A DNA stretch of 64,000 nucleotides, from the NCBI GenBank assembly GCA_900542465.1, contig UQNS01000010.1:1-64000 (forward strand), written 5' to 3'. Source of the DNA: an uncultured Eubacteriales bacterium. GTDB taxonomy: Bacteria; Bacillota; Clostridia; Lachnospirales; Lachnospiraceae. The notes under the pieces are model-generated. The model was not told the DNA's origin. It was given only the letters and a program-made list of their open reading frames with translations, and did no database searches. Below, one piece after another: positions 25,872-35,002 of this stretch. The number at the start of each line of letters is the position of its first letter. Positions within the stretch are counted from its first letter, which is position 1. The position numbers were made by a program, and so were the translations under genes.

Positions 25872-26465
25872 ATGGAAAAGCATATAAAACTGCCGCTTTC
25901 AAAAGATGAGGCGAAGAAACTCAGATCAGGTGATACTGTACTTCTGTCAGGTATGATCTATGCGGCGAGGGATGCTGCACATAAAAGAATTTCTGATAAA
26001 CTGGACGAAAATGGATTTCCAGAGGATCTGAGCGTAATCTCAAATACAGAATTAAATGAATTAAGAAAAAAAGCGGAAAGGATACTTCCTATAAAGCTGG
26101 AGGGAAATCTGATCTACTATATGGGGCCGTCACCGGCCAGACCGGGGAAGGTGATCGGCTCTGCAGGGCCTACGACAGCAGGGCGGATGGACAGATATAC
26201 TCCAAGGCTTCTGGACCTTGGCCTTGCTGGGACGATCGGTAAGGGAAGAAGAAGTGAAGATGTAATAAAAGGGATAAGGAGAAATTCATCCGTTTATTTT
26301 GCTGCAGTTGGAGGAGCAGGAGCCCTGTTGTCCAAATGTATCATATCTTCAGAAGTAATTGCCTATGATGATCTGGGGCCGGAGGCAATCAGAAGATTAG
26401 AGGTAGAAGATCTGCCGGTTATTGTTGTTGTTGATTGTGAAGGAAACAATTTATATATGCAATAA
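25872..26465 (+). CDS. Class I fumarate hydratase / L-tartrate dehydratase beta subunit
   Basis: A 197-residue partner of the alpha subunit 10 bases upstream, with start after GAGGATC. Family markers are LRSGDTVLLSGMIYAARDAAHKR, YMGPSPARPGKVIGSAGPTTAGRMD, and YFAAVGGAGALLSKCI, which provide the substrate-binding swivelling domain. Together the two subunits equal one full-length FumA. Length is normal. Confidence 0.92.
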   Translation: MEKHIKLPLSKDEAKKLRSGDTVLLSGMIYAARDAAHKRISDKLDENGFPEDLSVISNTELNELRKKAERILPIKLEGNLIYYMGPSPARPGKVIGSAGPTTAGRMDRYTPRLLDLGLAGTIGKGRRSEDVIKGIRRNSSVYFAAVGGAGALLSKCIISSEVIAYDDLGPEAIRRLEVEDLPVIVVVDCEGNNLYMQ

Positions 26466-26484
26466 ACAGATAGGGGGAATTATC

Positions 26485-27672
26485 ATGGGGATTTTCAAGT
26501 CGGGCAAGGGTGAATTCAGCGAAGAAGACAGAGAGTCTTTTATAAGCCCGGAATATGCCGATCAATATATAAAAAAGCCAAAATACGAGGAGCCTGATAT
26601 AAGCGAAGACGTTGTCACCGGAGCAGTTGAGGACGAAGAAGATACATGTGATATATGCGGAAGTAAGCTGGGCTTTTTTTCAAAGAACAAGGTAGCAAGA
26701 AATTTATATATTTGTAATGACTGTGCTGACAAGTCCGGTATCATGAGACATCTTAAAGAAGTAAAAAAGCTTCCGGCAGAGACTATAGAAAGAATTATTA
26801 TTAAAAAAATCGACAAAGCCAAAGGATTTGTGGTTACAAAGTCGGTCGACAAGTATTTTTTTGTGGATGAAGAAATGGAGATGTGGACGATCCCGTATAT
26901 TACCGGTCTGACCAGAAATAAGGCAAATATAGATCCGGAAGAAATATATCCGTTTGAAATAATTGAGGAATATTTTCTGATCGATGACGGAAAGATAATC
27001 GCCGGGGGCGGAAAAAAGCATGAACCGATAAATGGACTCTTATTGGCGGGAAATGTTGCGGCAGATGCAGAGCCTAAATGCAGCAGTCTTCAGATAAAGA
27101 TCAACATCGATAATATATCCGGACCATCAGTTTTTGTGGATCTCATAGCTAAACCGACCGACAGGTCAGGCAGCAGATATAATATGGCATTAGTAAGTGC
27201 ACAGAAGATCCTGGGCATACTGGAAGATATATGTCAAAGGGAAGCTGTTGGTGCAGGTATCAGTGTTCCTATATATGATCCCGAAACAGAAGTAATTCCC
27301 GGAATAGAGGTGGATAACAGCAGAGATGCAGAGCCCGAGAGCAGATTTGATAATGTAAAGATCCTTAATGTCGATGAAATAAACAGAAGGCTCCACCCAA
27401 CCAAAAGAGAGGGATATAAAAGGCCGGCAGAGAGTACAGAAGTTCAGGAACAAAAGGAAGATATGCAGAGTGAAGATTCTACCAGGGTCTTTAATCCTGT
27501 CTCAAAGGCGGAAGTCCATACAGATACCGGGACAGGTAAAAGAGGACCATATTACCGTCAGCCGGGCTTTTCCGTTACGGAAGAGATAAAAAAATATAAA
27601 GAATTACTGGATATGGGAGCAATTACTGAAGAGGAATATAACGCAAAGAAAAAACAGTTACTAGAGCTTTAA
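26485..27672 (+). CDS. Zinc-ribbon and SHOCT-domain protein, function unknown
   Basis: A 395-residue cytosolic protein, taken from the ATG at 26485 (AGGGGGAATTATC upstream) rather than an earlier start inside fumB. Residues about 52-80 are a treble-clef zinc finger of DUF4428 type, CDICGSKLGFF and YICNDC. The middle has the all-beta pattern seen in DUF4428 proteins that also carry a PH-like or DUF4429-like domain. After a charged disordered linker the C-terminus is a SHOCT module, IKKYKELLDMGAITEEEYNAKK. SHOCT modules are thought to mediate oligomerisation or regulation. No specific role can be assigned. Confidence 0.75.
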   Translation: MGIFKSGKGEFSEEDRESFISPEYADQYIKKPKYEEPDISEDVVTGAVEDEEDTCDICGSKLGFFSKNKVARNLYICNDCADKSGIMRHLKEVKKLPAETIERIIIKKIDKAKGFVVTKSVDKYFFVDEEMEMWTIPYITGLTRNKANIDPEEIYPFEIIEEYFLIDDGKIIAGGGKKHEPINGLLLAGNVAADAEPKCSSLQIKINIDNISGPSVFVDLIAKPTDRSGSRYNMALVSAQKILGILEDICQREAVGAGISVPIYDPETEVIPGIEVDNSRDAEPESRFDNVKILNVDEINRRLHPTKREGYKRPAESTEVQEQKEDMQSEDSTRVFNPVSKAEVHTDTGTGKRGPYYRQPGFSVTEEIKKYKELLDMGAITEEEYNAKKKQLLEL

Positions 27673-27718
27673 ATTGCTTAAATAATTCAGACGATAAGGG
27701 AAAAAGGAGAAGGAAAAA

Positions 27719-29065
27719 ATGAAAAGTAAATTGACATGGGGGGAGACTGTGTCCGTTGCCAGCCTGCTGTTTGGCTTGTTTTTCGGCGCGGGAAATCTGA
27801 TCTTCCCGGCGTTTATGGGACAAGCAGCAGGCAGAAACATGCTGCCCGCCTTGACAGGCTTTTTGGTTACAGGAGTAGGTCTGCCGCTTATGGGAGTAAT
27901 TTCGCTTGGAATTACGCGTACTTCGGGACTGCAGGAGTTGAGCAGCAGAAATGGAAAAAGTTACGGATACTTTTTTACATGCGCGCTTTATTTAACGATA
28001 GGGCCGTTTTTTGCGATACCAAGATGCTTTACTGTCCCGTTTGAAACAGGAATAGTACCGCTTTTGCCGAAGTCCTTCTCACCTAAGCTGGCTTTATTTA
28101 TATTTTCACTTATATTCTTTGCCATAATGCTTTTCTTTTCTCTGAAGCCCGGAAAAATACTGGACTGGATAGGAAAGTTTCTTACTCCCGCATTCCTTGC
28201 GGTATTTGGGTGGATAATGATAACGGCGCTTATAAGGCCGGCAGGCGGGATAGCAAGTGCAGAACCGGTCGGAGATTATGCGATAAATCCATTTGTAAAG
28301 GGTCTGCTTGAGGGCTACAACACGATGGATGCTCTGGCAGGGCTTGCATTTGGCATAATAATTGTAAATGTGATCAGATCCCTAGGCGTCACAATACCTG
28401 GGGATATAGCCAAAAGTACGATCCGTTCAGGTATATTGACGGCTGTTATCATGTCTGTTATTTATGCGATAACGACTGTCGTAGGAGTACAGAGCCTGGG
28501 GATAATTCCTCATGCAAATAATGGAGGGGAAGTCCTGTCTGCGGTTGCAAGGCATTATTACCATGGTATAGGCGGATATCTGCTTGCGATAATGATCTTC
28601 TTTGCCTGCCTTAAGACCACGATAGGACTTGTGACCAGCTGTGGAGAAACTTTTGAGAAAATGTTTCCGGGAAAGCTATCTTATAAAAAATGGGCCATAA
28701 TATTTAGTCTGATATCACTTGCAATTGCAAATGTAGGTCTTTCGGGGATCATCAAGCTGTCTATACCGGTGCTTATGATGCTCTATCCATTAGCCATGAC
28801 GCTTATTCTTCTGGCCCTGACAGAGAAGTTGTTTCGGAAGGATCAGACAACGTACAGGATAGTGACATTTGTGACACTTATATGTGCGGTCGGCGATCTG
28901 GTCGCAAACCTGCCCCAAGAAGCTGTAAGCTTCCTGCATATAGGATTTATTCCGGAGTTTTTTGCCAGGATACTTCCGCTTTATAAAATAGGGTTGGGAT
29001 GGATGCTACCCGCAGGAGCTGCATTTTGTGTTGCTTTAGTAATTTACAGGATAAAAGAGAGCTGA
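27719..29065 (+). CDS. brnQ: Branched-chain amino acid carrier BrnQ (LIVCS family)
   Basis: A 448-residue integral membrane protein with about 12 hydrophobic segments. The first, GLFFGAGNLIFPAFMGQAAG, is the family signature; GPFFAIPRCFTVPFETGI and LDALAGLAFGIIIVN-like NTMDALAGLAFGI follow. It takes up leucine, isoleucine and valine with Na+ or H+. A good AAGGAG site precedes the ATG. No T-box or other leader element fits in the 46 bases upstream. Confidence 0.93.
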   Translation: MKSKLTWGETVSVASLLFGLFFGAGNLIFPAFMGQAAGRNMLPALTGFLVTGVGLPLMGVISLGITRTSGLQELSSRNGKSYGYFFTCALYLTIGPFFAIPRCFTVPFETGIVPLLPKSFSPKLALFIFSLIFFAIMLFFSLKPGKILDWIGKFLTPAFLAVFGWIMITALIRPAGGIASAEPVGDYAINPFVKGLLEGYNTMDALAGLAFGIIIVNVIRSLGVTIPGDIAKSTIRSGILTAVIMSVIYAITTVVGVQSLGIIPHANNGGEVLSAVARHYYHGIGGYLLAIMIFFACLKTTIGLVTSCGETFEKMFPGKLSYKKWAIIFSLISLAIANVGLSGIIKLSIPVLMMLYPLAMTLILLALTEKLFRKDQTTYRIVTFVTLICAVGDLVANLPQEAVSFLHIGFIPEFFARILPLYKIGLGWMLPAGAAFCVALVIYRIKES

Positions 29066-29094
29066 TATTTTAAATATCCCCCATACCCGCTTAC

Positions 29095-29257
29095 TATAAT
29101 AGTTGCAATCTGATAACATGAACCTGCCCGTTGAAGAGGAGGGGAGTTTCGGGCCTACCGATTGCAATTTATACTCACATCCTGTTTAGTAGTTTATCTC
29201 TCCAATAAACCTCCTCCTCAGAGTAAAGAGCTGCAACTCCCGGTTGCAGTTTTTTTA
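29095..29257 (+). ncRNA. Candidate structured non-coding RNA with its own promoter and terminator
   Basis: No coding region is seen. A perfect -10, TATAAT (29095-29100), precedes a compact fold: TTGCAATC/GATTGCAA (29103-29110 with 29160-29167), inside it GCCCG/CGGGC (29126-29130 with 29150-29154) whose loop GAGGAGG (29136-29142) can pair with CCTCCTC (29213-29219) as a pseudoknot; TACTC/GAGTA (29172-29176 with 29221-29225) enclosing GTTTAT/ATAAAC (29192-29197 with 29205-29210); then terminator CTGCAAC/GTTGCAG and eight T. It lacks the long single hairpin of 6S RNA and the SRP, tmRNA or T-box signatures. It may be raiA-like or new. Confidence 0.6.
29231..29257 (+). terminator. Terminator of the RNA candidate
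   Basis: CTGCAAC (29231-29237) pairs with GTTGCAG (29243-29249) over a 5-base loop, followed by TTTTTTTT. Confidence 0.88.
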
Positions 29258-29305
29258 ATGCGGAAAACCTATTTGGATCAAGGGAAGAATAAATGAGAAA
29301 AACAT

Positions 29306-29334
29306 TTGACAAGCGAGTATTTCTCTGATAGAAT
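29306..29334 (+). promoter_or_regulatory. Promoter of tRNA-Ser
   Basis: Perfect TTGACA (29306-29311), 17-base spacer, TAGAAT (29329-29334). The mature tRNA begins 21 bases later. Confidence 0.88.
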
Positions 29335-29354
29335 GCACTTTGCCTATGTGTTAT

Positions 29355-29442
29355 GGAGAAATACTCAAGAGGCTGAAGAGGCGCCCCTGCTAAGGGTGTA
29401 GGTCGGGCAACCGGCGCGAGGGTTCAAATCCCTCTTTCTCCG
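29355..29442 (+). tRNA. tRNA-Ser (anticodon GCU)
   Basis: An 88-base class II tRNA with acceptor GGAGAAA/TTTCTCC, anticodon stem CGCCC/GGGTG around CTGCTAA (anticodon GCU, codons AGC/AGU), a long variable arm (GGTCGGGCAACCGGC region), and T-arm GAGGG-TTCAAAT-CCCTC. The discriminator is G and CCA is not encoded. Confidence 0.96.
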
Positions 29443-29454
29443 CTTTTGGCAGGA

Positions 29455-29498
29455 AGAAGTTTCGTATTGACATTCAGTCGATCGGGGCTTCTTTTTTT
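29455..29498 (+). terminator. Terminator of tRNA-Ser
   Basis: AGAAG (29455-29459) pairs with CTTCT (29488-29492), extended by several G-T pairs, and is followed by seven T. Confidence 0.65.
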
Positions 29499-29599
29499 AT
29501 TTGCTTTTTGTTTAAAAAGTTTTGCACATAAATTAAATAAGGTAATTAAGAATGCTAAAATAAAAGAAGAGGATAAATATAAAACAGGGGGATAAGGCG

Positions 29600-30343
29600 A
29601 TGGTAAAAGGAATATTGTTGGATAAGGACGGAACCATAATAGATTTTTTTGCAATATGGCCGGATATAGCCAGACAGATGGTTCCAAAATTTATAAGACA
29701 AAATGAACTGCAGGACAGTGATAAAAAGATAGAAAACGATGTATTCAGCTATATAGGATTCAGCGAGGGGAAGGTCGATCCTAAGAAAGGATTTGCCTAC
29801 AAGTCTTATGGCGAAATTGCACAGGACATAGGCAGGGCGCTGGAGAAAAATGGCGTAAAACTGGATTTTTACAGCATATATATGCAGATAGTTACATTAT
29901 TTAACAATATTCTTGAAAATGGAAGTCCTGACTATAAGACCTTTACAGATATGGAAAAATTACTTAAGGATCTTAAAAATAAGGGGCTTTTTCTGGGGAT
30001 CGCAACATCAGATCTGGAGAATGCAACTATAGATTGTCTGAAAAAGCTGAACATCTTAGATTATTTTGATTATATTGGCTGTGATGACGGAAAACGCAGG
30101 CATAAGCCGGATGGACAGATGATGGAGGAGTTCTGTGAAATATGCGGAATAGAGCCGGGAGAAGTCCTGATGGCCGGAGATACATATAATGATATGATTT
30201 TCGCAAAAAATAATGGAGCGATACCGGCAGCCGTACTTTCAGGCGTAAGCAGGAAGGAAGATTTTGATGGCCTGCCCGAATATTATATGGAAACAATAGA
30301 AGAGTTGCCTGAAATTATTGATAAAATAAACACAAGAAGTTAA
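29600..30343 (+). CDS. HAD-superfamily phosphatase (phosphoglycolate-phosphatase-like)
   Basis: A 247-residue HAD hydrolase. Motif I is LDKDGTIIDF at the N-terminus with both aspartates; motif II is IATSD near 135; motif III lysine lies in RRHKPDG near 172; motif IV is MAGDTYNDMIFAKNNG near 190-205. A helical C1 cap lies between motifs I and II. The sequence fits Gph/PpaX-type phosphatases acting on small phosphomonoesters; the natural substrate is uncertain. The start follows GGGGGATAAGGCG. It is a single gene with no obvious partner. Confidence 0.88.
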   Translation: MVKGILLDKDGTIIDFFAIWPDIARQMVPKFIRQNELQDSDKKIENDVFSYIGFSEGKVDPKKGFAYKSYGEIAQDIGRALEKNGVKLDFYSIYMQIVTLFNNILENGSPDYKTFTDMEKLLKDLKNKGLFLGIATSDLENATIDCLKKLNILDYFDYIGCDDGKRRHKPDGQMMEEFCEICGIEPGEVLMAGDTYNDMIFAKNNGAIPAAVLSGVSRKEDFDGLPEYYMETIEELPEIIDKINTRS

Positions 30344-30393
30344 AAGATCCGGATAAATTCAGCATTTTATATGATTTTTGGTTACTTTAGATA

Positions 30394-30422
30394 TTGACAA
30401 ACAATTTTTATGCTCTTAAACT
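30394..30422 (+). promoter_or_regulatory. Probable promoter of the ricin-GH25 gene
   Basis: Perfect TTGACA (30394-30399), with a weak -10 (TAAACT or TTAAAC) 16-17 bases later. The -10 is poor, so activity may depend on an activator. Confidence 0.35.
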
Positions 30423-30448
30423 TTTCGTTAAGTAGATATATGTGAAGG

Positions 30449-30495
30449 TTGCGATGTTAGGGTCTGAGGGGAATAAAAAGGACATAGCATCGCAA
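30449..30495 (+). promoter_or_regulatory. Stem-loop in the 5' leader of the ricin-GH25 gene
   Basis: TTGCGATG (30449-30456) pairs with CATCGCAA (30488-30495) over a 31-base purine-rich loop that includes GTC/GAC. It lies 40 bases before the start codon. It could be an mRNA-stabilising or regulatory element; it does not match a riboswitch class I know. Confidence 0.45.
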
Positions 30496-30534
30496 TTTGT
30501 TTTTAAATTTGTTTTTTGCAAATGGAGGGTTTAC

Positions 30535-33500
30535 ATGGGGAATTTACGTTGTAAGAGATCCAAGGCAAGTCGAAAAAAGGCGATACCTGCAGCATTAGGT
30601 CTTGCAATGGGTGTTGGTACTTTGACGGCGGCGTCTTGTATCATTATGAATCTTACAAAGGATACAGCAGAGGCTACAGGGGTATCACCGTTCGGAGACG
30701 GCAATTATACGATCATCTCTGCAGCGGATGAGTCTGATACACAGGCGCTGAGACTGAAAGCAAAAGGCAATGGAAAATTTTACCTTTATATTGGTGATAA
30801 AGTGCTTGGAGCCGGCGCGGACGGAACGGTTGCGAAACAGGCTCTGAAGAGCGGCAATAATAGTCAGGTGTGGAGGATCGATACATCAGGAGACGGAAGA
30901 TCTTATTTTCTGGTCAACATAGGAACCAATAAAGTCCTAGATTTTGCAGGAGGTACGCTTGCAAATGGCAAGGCCAGGGTCAGTGATTTTTCAGGGGCTG
31001 CCAGCAAGAAGTTCTATATCAATTCAGAAGATCAGGTAGTATCGGATGGCTGGTATACGATAGGATCTGCCAATAATACGGATTATGTACTGGATATCGT
31101 TAATAATGATCCATCAAATGGGGCGAATGTACAGATATACAGAAGAGCAGTCACCAATGCTCAGAAGTTCTACATCCATTATGTTGGAAAGGGAGAGTAT
31201 ACGATAGCCACAGGATCATCCGGAGGTAAGAGCGTGATCGAACTCGCCGGCGGCAAGGTCACGACGGCAACTAATATCCAGCAGTATCAGGATAATAATA
31301 CTATTGCCCAGCGATGGAGGATCACAAAAGCCAGTGATGGAAGCGTGGTCTTTACATCGGCCAAGAGCGGATTCAATCTTGAGTTCGCCGGCGGAAATAT
31401 TGCGCCATCCAACCAGAAGAATATCCTGGTAGGAGGAAGAACGGGACTTGGGAATCAGAGATTCTTCCTACAGAGGACCAGTTTTGAAAATTCAGGAACA
31501 GGCGGCGGACCGATAAAGGAGTTGGACAAGCCGGGGTCTGTAAATGATATTACAGAGTATAAGGGAAATCTTTCCGGAAAAACATTTAATATTCAGTCGG
31601 CCATCAATGAGAATTTTCAGGTAGAAGTTACGAATTCCAGCATAGTAGATCACACCAATGTGCAGTTATGGTCTAATTCGGGAACTAATAACAGAAAGTT
31701 CAGATTTGAATCTGCGGGCAACGGATATTACAGGATCATCGCCAGAAATTCAGAGAAGGCTCTGGCTGTCAGCAATGGAAATGTGGAGCAGCAATTTACA
31801 GCTAATTCAGATGCACAGTTATGGAAGGTGTTTATATCCGGTGATGGAAAAACTGTTTTGCAAAATAAGACCGGAGGATACCTAAGCGTAAATGCAGCAA
31901 CTAACGGAACAAACACGGTCGTTGATAAGACCGTCGGAGGAGCAGGTCAGAAATTCTTGCTCAAGGAGACGGAATACCACGCTGATATTAAAAATGGAGA
32001 GTATAACCTTGTCTCTGCATCTAATTCAAAGGCCAGCCTTGCTGTTGAAAATAATAATGGTGCAGGCGGAGTGAGGATCATTTCCGTGAGCAACAGCGTA
32101 TTCGGGGCGAATGCTCATAAGTTCAGCGTAAATTACATTGGGGACGGGCTCTATACGATAAAGACAGCCTCTTCGGGATATAATGGCGTATTTGATATCA
32201 CTGGCGGAAAGATAGTAAATGGAACAGGGATACAGCAGTATCCGAACAACGATTCACTGGCTCAGAAGTGGAGGCTCATAAGAACTGAGGATAATAAGTA
32301 TATATTTATGTCCGCAGCAGGAAACAGAGTTCTCACGATTGACGGAGATGCTGCCAACGCATCTGTTAAGCTTGGAAGCCTTGGTGATAAGAACACCAGG
32401 CAGCAGTTTGTGTTTACGGCGGCAGGTTCCTTTGATACATCAGGCTTCAATGGTTCCGGCAATAGCAACAACAATGGAACATCTAAGGAAAATTTAACTC
32501 CTTACACCGGAAACCTTAATGGCAAGACATTTAATATTTTTTCGGGAGTTGACCAGAGCTTCCAGATGGAGATCACGAACAGCAGCCTGAACAGTAATGC
32601 TGTAGTTCAGATCTGGCAGAACTCCGGAACTAATAACAGAAAATTCAGATTTGAATCTGCGGGCAACGGATATTACAGGATCATCGCCAGAAATGCGGAG
32701 AAAGCGGTCGCAGTCAGCAAGGATATGATCGTGCAGCAGGAAGTATCCAATTCTTCCGATCAGCTTTGGAAAGTTTATACGACTGCGGACGGCAAATATG
32801 TGATCCAGAATAAAAATGGACGTTATTTAAGCGTTAATGGAGCTAAGAACGGATTAGACGCCAGTGCGGATGTTACTATGGGCGGAAATGGTCAGAAATT
32901 TGTCATTAAAGAGACATCTTTCAACCAGGAAGTTCAGAACGGAAGCTATAAGTTTACTTCTGCTGCCAATGCAGGCACAAGTCTGACAGTTGAGAACGCC
33001 AGCAGTCTCGGAGGGGCAAGGATAATTTCCGTTAAAAATGATGTCCTGAGTGATAATGCCCACAGGTTTAATGTTGCATATATAGGCGATGGTCTTTACA
33101 GAGTAACGACTGCTGTGACTGATTACAGATCAGGATTTGATATCGCAGGCGGAAAGATCGCGGACGGAACGACGATACAGCAATATCCGCTTAATAACTC
33201 ACAGGCTCAGTCATGGAGGATCCTGAGAACAGAGGGTAATAAATATATATTTATGTCCGTAACAGGCAAAAAGGTCATCACTGTTGATAATGACCCTGTT
33301 AATTCACCTGTAACGCTCAGGAAACAGAATGATTCAAATAATAAGCAGCAGTTTACATTTATCTCAGCGACAGCGCCATCACCGGGAGGTTCAACAGAGA
33401 ATCTGAACAGTGCAGGGCCTCTTGCGGGCAGGACCTTTAATATCCAGTCTGCGATCAACTCAAATTTCCAGCTTGAAATAACTAACAGCAGCATTCGAAA

Positions 33501-34953
33501 TAATACGGTCGCACAGCTCTGGTCAAATGCAGGTACCAACAACAGAAAGTTCAGATTTGACGATGCCGGCAACGGATATTATAAGATCATTGCAAGAAAC
33601 TCAGAAAAGGCCCTGACAGTAAGCGGACGCCAGATCGTTCAGAAGACGTTTACGGGTGCGGGAGAACAGCTTTGGAAGGTCTATAAGACTGCAGACGGAA
33701 AGTATGTGATCCAGAACAAGAATGGTAGGTACTTAAGCGTCAATAAGGCAGAAAACGGATTTGATGCATCAGCTGATGACAGCATGGGCGGAAACGGACA
33801 GAAGTTCAGCCTTGCGCCTACTGAGTATTATCAGGATATCCGGAACGGAGCATACAATTTAGTTTCAGCAGCTGATACGAACGGCGCTCTGACGGTCGAG
33901 CATGCTAACCAGAACAGCGGAGCCAGGATCATAGCATCAGCCAGAAATAATGACGATTCTCAGATATTTGGAGTAACCTATCTTGGAGATGGAAAGTACA
34001 AGATCAAGACCGGTCCATCTGTATATAAGTCAGTATTCGATATAAAAGGTGGAAAAGTGGTCGACGGAAACGGCATCCAGCAGTACACGGACAACGGTTC
34101 TGAAGCTCAGACATGGAGGATCATCAGAACAGAGGACAACAGATACTTATTTATGTCAGTTAATGGGAATAAGGTCATAACTATTAATGGCAGTCCTACG
34201 AATGCGCCGATATCTCTTTCAGGGGCCGGCGATGATAACAGGAGCCAGCAGTTCACATTTGAGAGAGCATCCGGTTATATGATGAGAGGAGACAGAAAGT
34301 ACTATTTCAATGAAAATGGTTCAACTCCAAGGATAGGTATCGATATCTCTGAACATCAGGGGAATATAGACTGGGACAAAGTCAAGGCTGACGGCATTGA
34401 TTTTGCAATCATCCGAGTGGCCTATGCGGATAAAGAGACTGGTTTCCAGGATCGTTACGCAAAGAGAAATATTGAAGAATGCGAGAGAATAGGCATGCCA
34501 TATGGCGTTTACCTTTACTCTATGGCTACAAATGAAAGGGAAGCCGATAGCGAAGCTAATTTTATGGCTGAGATACTTGACGGAAGAAAGCCTAAATACG
34601 GAGCATTTATCGATATCGAGGATACCAAGGTCTATAATAAAGATCTGGGTAACATATACTCACCGAGTGTAAGGAGAAAGATAACAGATCTGACTAAGCG
34701 GATCGTAAACGGATTGAAATCCAAAGGCATCACGGCCGGTATATATGCAAGTGAGAGTTATTTCAACAGCGTATTATACAACAACGAATTAGAAGGTATA
34801 AGGTGGATAGCAAGATACTATACTAACACGAGCGATGATAAAAACGGTCTTCCGATCAATTATGACTGGAAGATATGGCAGTATTCATCAGTTGGAAGAG
34901 TAAATGGTATCGGAACAAGCGTGGATATGAACACTCTTATATCAGAATATTAA
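30535..34953 (+). CDS. Large secreted lysozyme: ricin-type lectin modules plus C-terminal GH25 domain
   Basis: A 1,472-residue protein, starting at 30535 where GGAGGG precedes ATG. The basic N-terminus and a hydrophobic stretch at about 16-36 form a signal peptide or anchor. Residues about 50-1255 are successive ricin-B-like beta-trefoil repeats with recurring W-R/K, NNQ-like and GNGYYRI motifs. Three long modules begin with GKTFNI or GRTFNI (nt about 31570, 32515, 33425). The C-terminal ~210 residues are a GH25 muramidase: RIGIDISEHQGNIDWDKVK, FAIIRVAY, and FIDIEDT with the catalytic Asp/Glu. It probably binds cell-wall or host glycans and cleaves peptidoglycan. Clear terminator follows. Confidence 0.93.
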   Translation: MGNLRCKRSKASRKKAIPAALGLAMGVGTLTAASCIIMNLTKDTAEATGVSPFGDGNYTIISAADESDTQALRLKAKGNGKFYLYIGDKVLGAGADGTVAKQALKSGNNSQVWRIDTSGDGRSYFLVNIGTNKVLDFAGGTLANGKARVSDFSGAASKKFYINSEDQVVSDGWYTIGSANNTDYVLDIVNNDPSNGANVQIYRRAVTNAQKFYIHYVGKGEYTIATGSSGGKSVIELAGGKVTTATNIQQYQDNNTIAQRWRITKASDGSVVFTSAKSGFNLEFAGGNIAPSNQKNILVGGRTGLGNQRFFLQRTSFENSGTGGGPIKELDKPGSVNDITEYKGNLSGKTFNIQSAINENFQVEVTNSSIVDHTNVQLWSNSGTNNRKFRFESAGNGYYRIIARNSEKALAVSNGNVEQQFTANSDAQLWKVFISGDGKTVLQNKTGGYLSVNAATNGTNTVVDKTVGGAGQKFLLKETEYHADIKNGEYNLVSASNSKASLAVENNNGAGGVRIISVSNSVFGANAHKFSVNYIGDGLYTIKTASSGYNGVFDITGGKIVNGTGIQQYPNNDSLAQKWRLIRTEDNKYIFMSAAGNRVLTIDGDAANASVKLGSLGDKNTRQQFVFTAAGSFDTSGFNGSGNSNNNGTSKENLTPYTGNLNGKTFNIFSGVDQSFQMEITNSSLNSNAVVQIWQNSGTNNRKFRFESAGNGYYRIIARNAEKAVAVSKDMIVQQEVSNSSDQLWKVYTTADGKYVIQNKNGRYLSVNGAKNGLDASADVTMGGNGQKFVIKETSFNQEVQNGSYKFTSAANAGTSLTVENASSLGGARIISVKNDVLSDNAHRFNVAYIGDGLYRVTTAVTDYRSGFDIAGGKIADGTTIQQYPLNNSQAQSWRILRTEGNKYIFMSVTGKKVITVDNDPVNSPVTLRKQNDSNNKQQFTFISATAPSPGGSTENLNSAGPLAGRTFNIQSAINSNFQLEITNSSIRNNTVAQLWSNAGTNNRKFRFDDAGNGYYKIIARNSEKALTVSGRQIVQKTFTGAGEQLWKVYKTADGKYVIQNKNGRYLSVNKAENGFDASADDSMGGNGQKFSLAPTEYYQDIRNGAYNLVSAADTNGALTVEHANQNSGARIIASARNNDDSQIFGVTYLGDGKYKIKTGPSVYKSVFDIKGGKVVDGNGIQQYTDNGSEAQTWRIIRTEDNRYLFMSVNGNKVITINGSPTNAPISLSGAGDDNRSQQFTFERASGYMMRGDRKYYFNENGSTPRIGIDISEHQGNIDWDKVKADGIDFAIIRVAYADKETGFQDRYAKRNIEECERIGMPYGVYLYSMATNEREADSEANFMAEILDGRKPKYGAFIDIEDTKVYNKDLGNIYSPSVRRKITDLTKRIVNGLKSKGITAGIYASESYFNSVLYNNELEGIRWIARYYTNTSDDKNGLPINYDWKIWQYSSVGRVNGIGTSVDMNTLISEY
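31565..34260 (+). repeat. Three tandem ~300-residue coding modules in the lectin part
   Basis: Modules start at about 31565, 32510 and 33416. The offset is 945 bases (315 codons) between the first two and 906 bases (302 codons) between the second and third, measured at the GTNNRKFRF motif. About 75 bases starting at 31681 and 32626 are almost identical at DNA level, far more than needed for protein conservation; the third copy is more diverged there. Confidence 0.85.
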
Positions 34954-34958
34954 ATTTT

Positions 34959-34997
34959 AAAGATTACCCGCGTTTTTTACGGCGGGTAATCTTTTTT
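34959..34997 (+). terminator. Terminator of the ricin-GH25 gene
   Basis: Stem AAAGATTACCCGC / GCGGGTAATCTTT with a 10-base loop, followed by a T-run. Confidence 0.93.
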
Positions 34998-35002
34998 GCT
35001 CT

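Noticed and set aside
27673..27718. T-box or other amino-acid riboswitch before brnQ
   Set aside because: Only 46 bases are available and no T-box sequence or terminator is present; similarly none before thrS or serS.
29095..29257. SRP RNA, tmRNA or 6S RNA identity for the RNA candidate
   Set aside because: No GGAAG-type SRP apical loop, no tRNA-like ends and no single long hairpin with central bubble; left unassigned.
30500..34950. Repeated DNA in the lysozyme gene as a possible CRISPR or satellite
   Set aside because: The repeats are long, in frame and coding; there are no short regularly spaced spacers.
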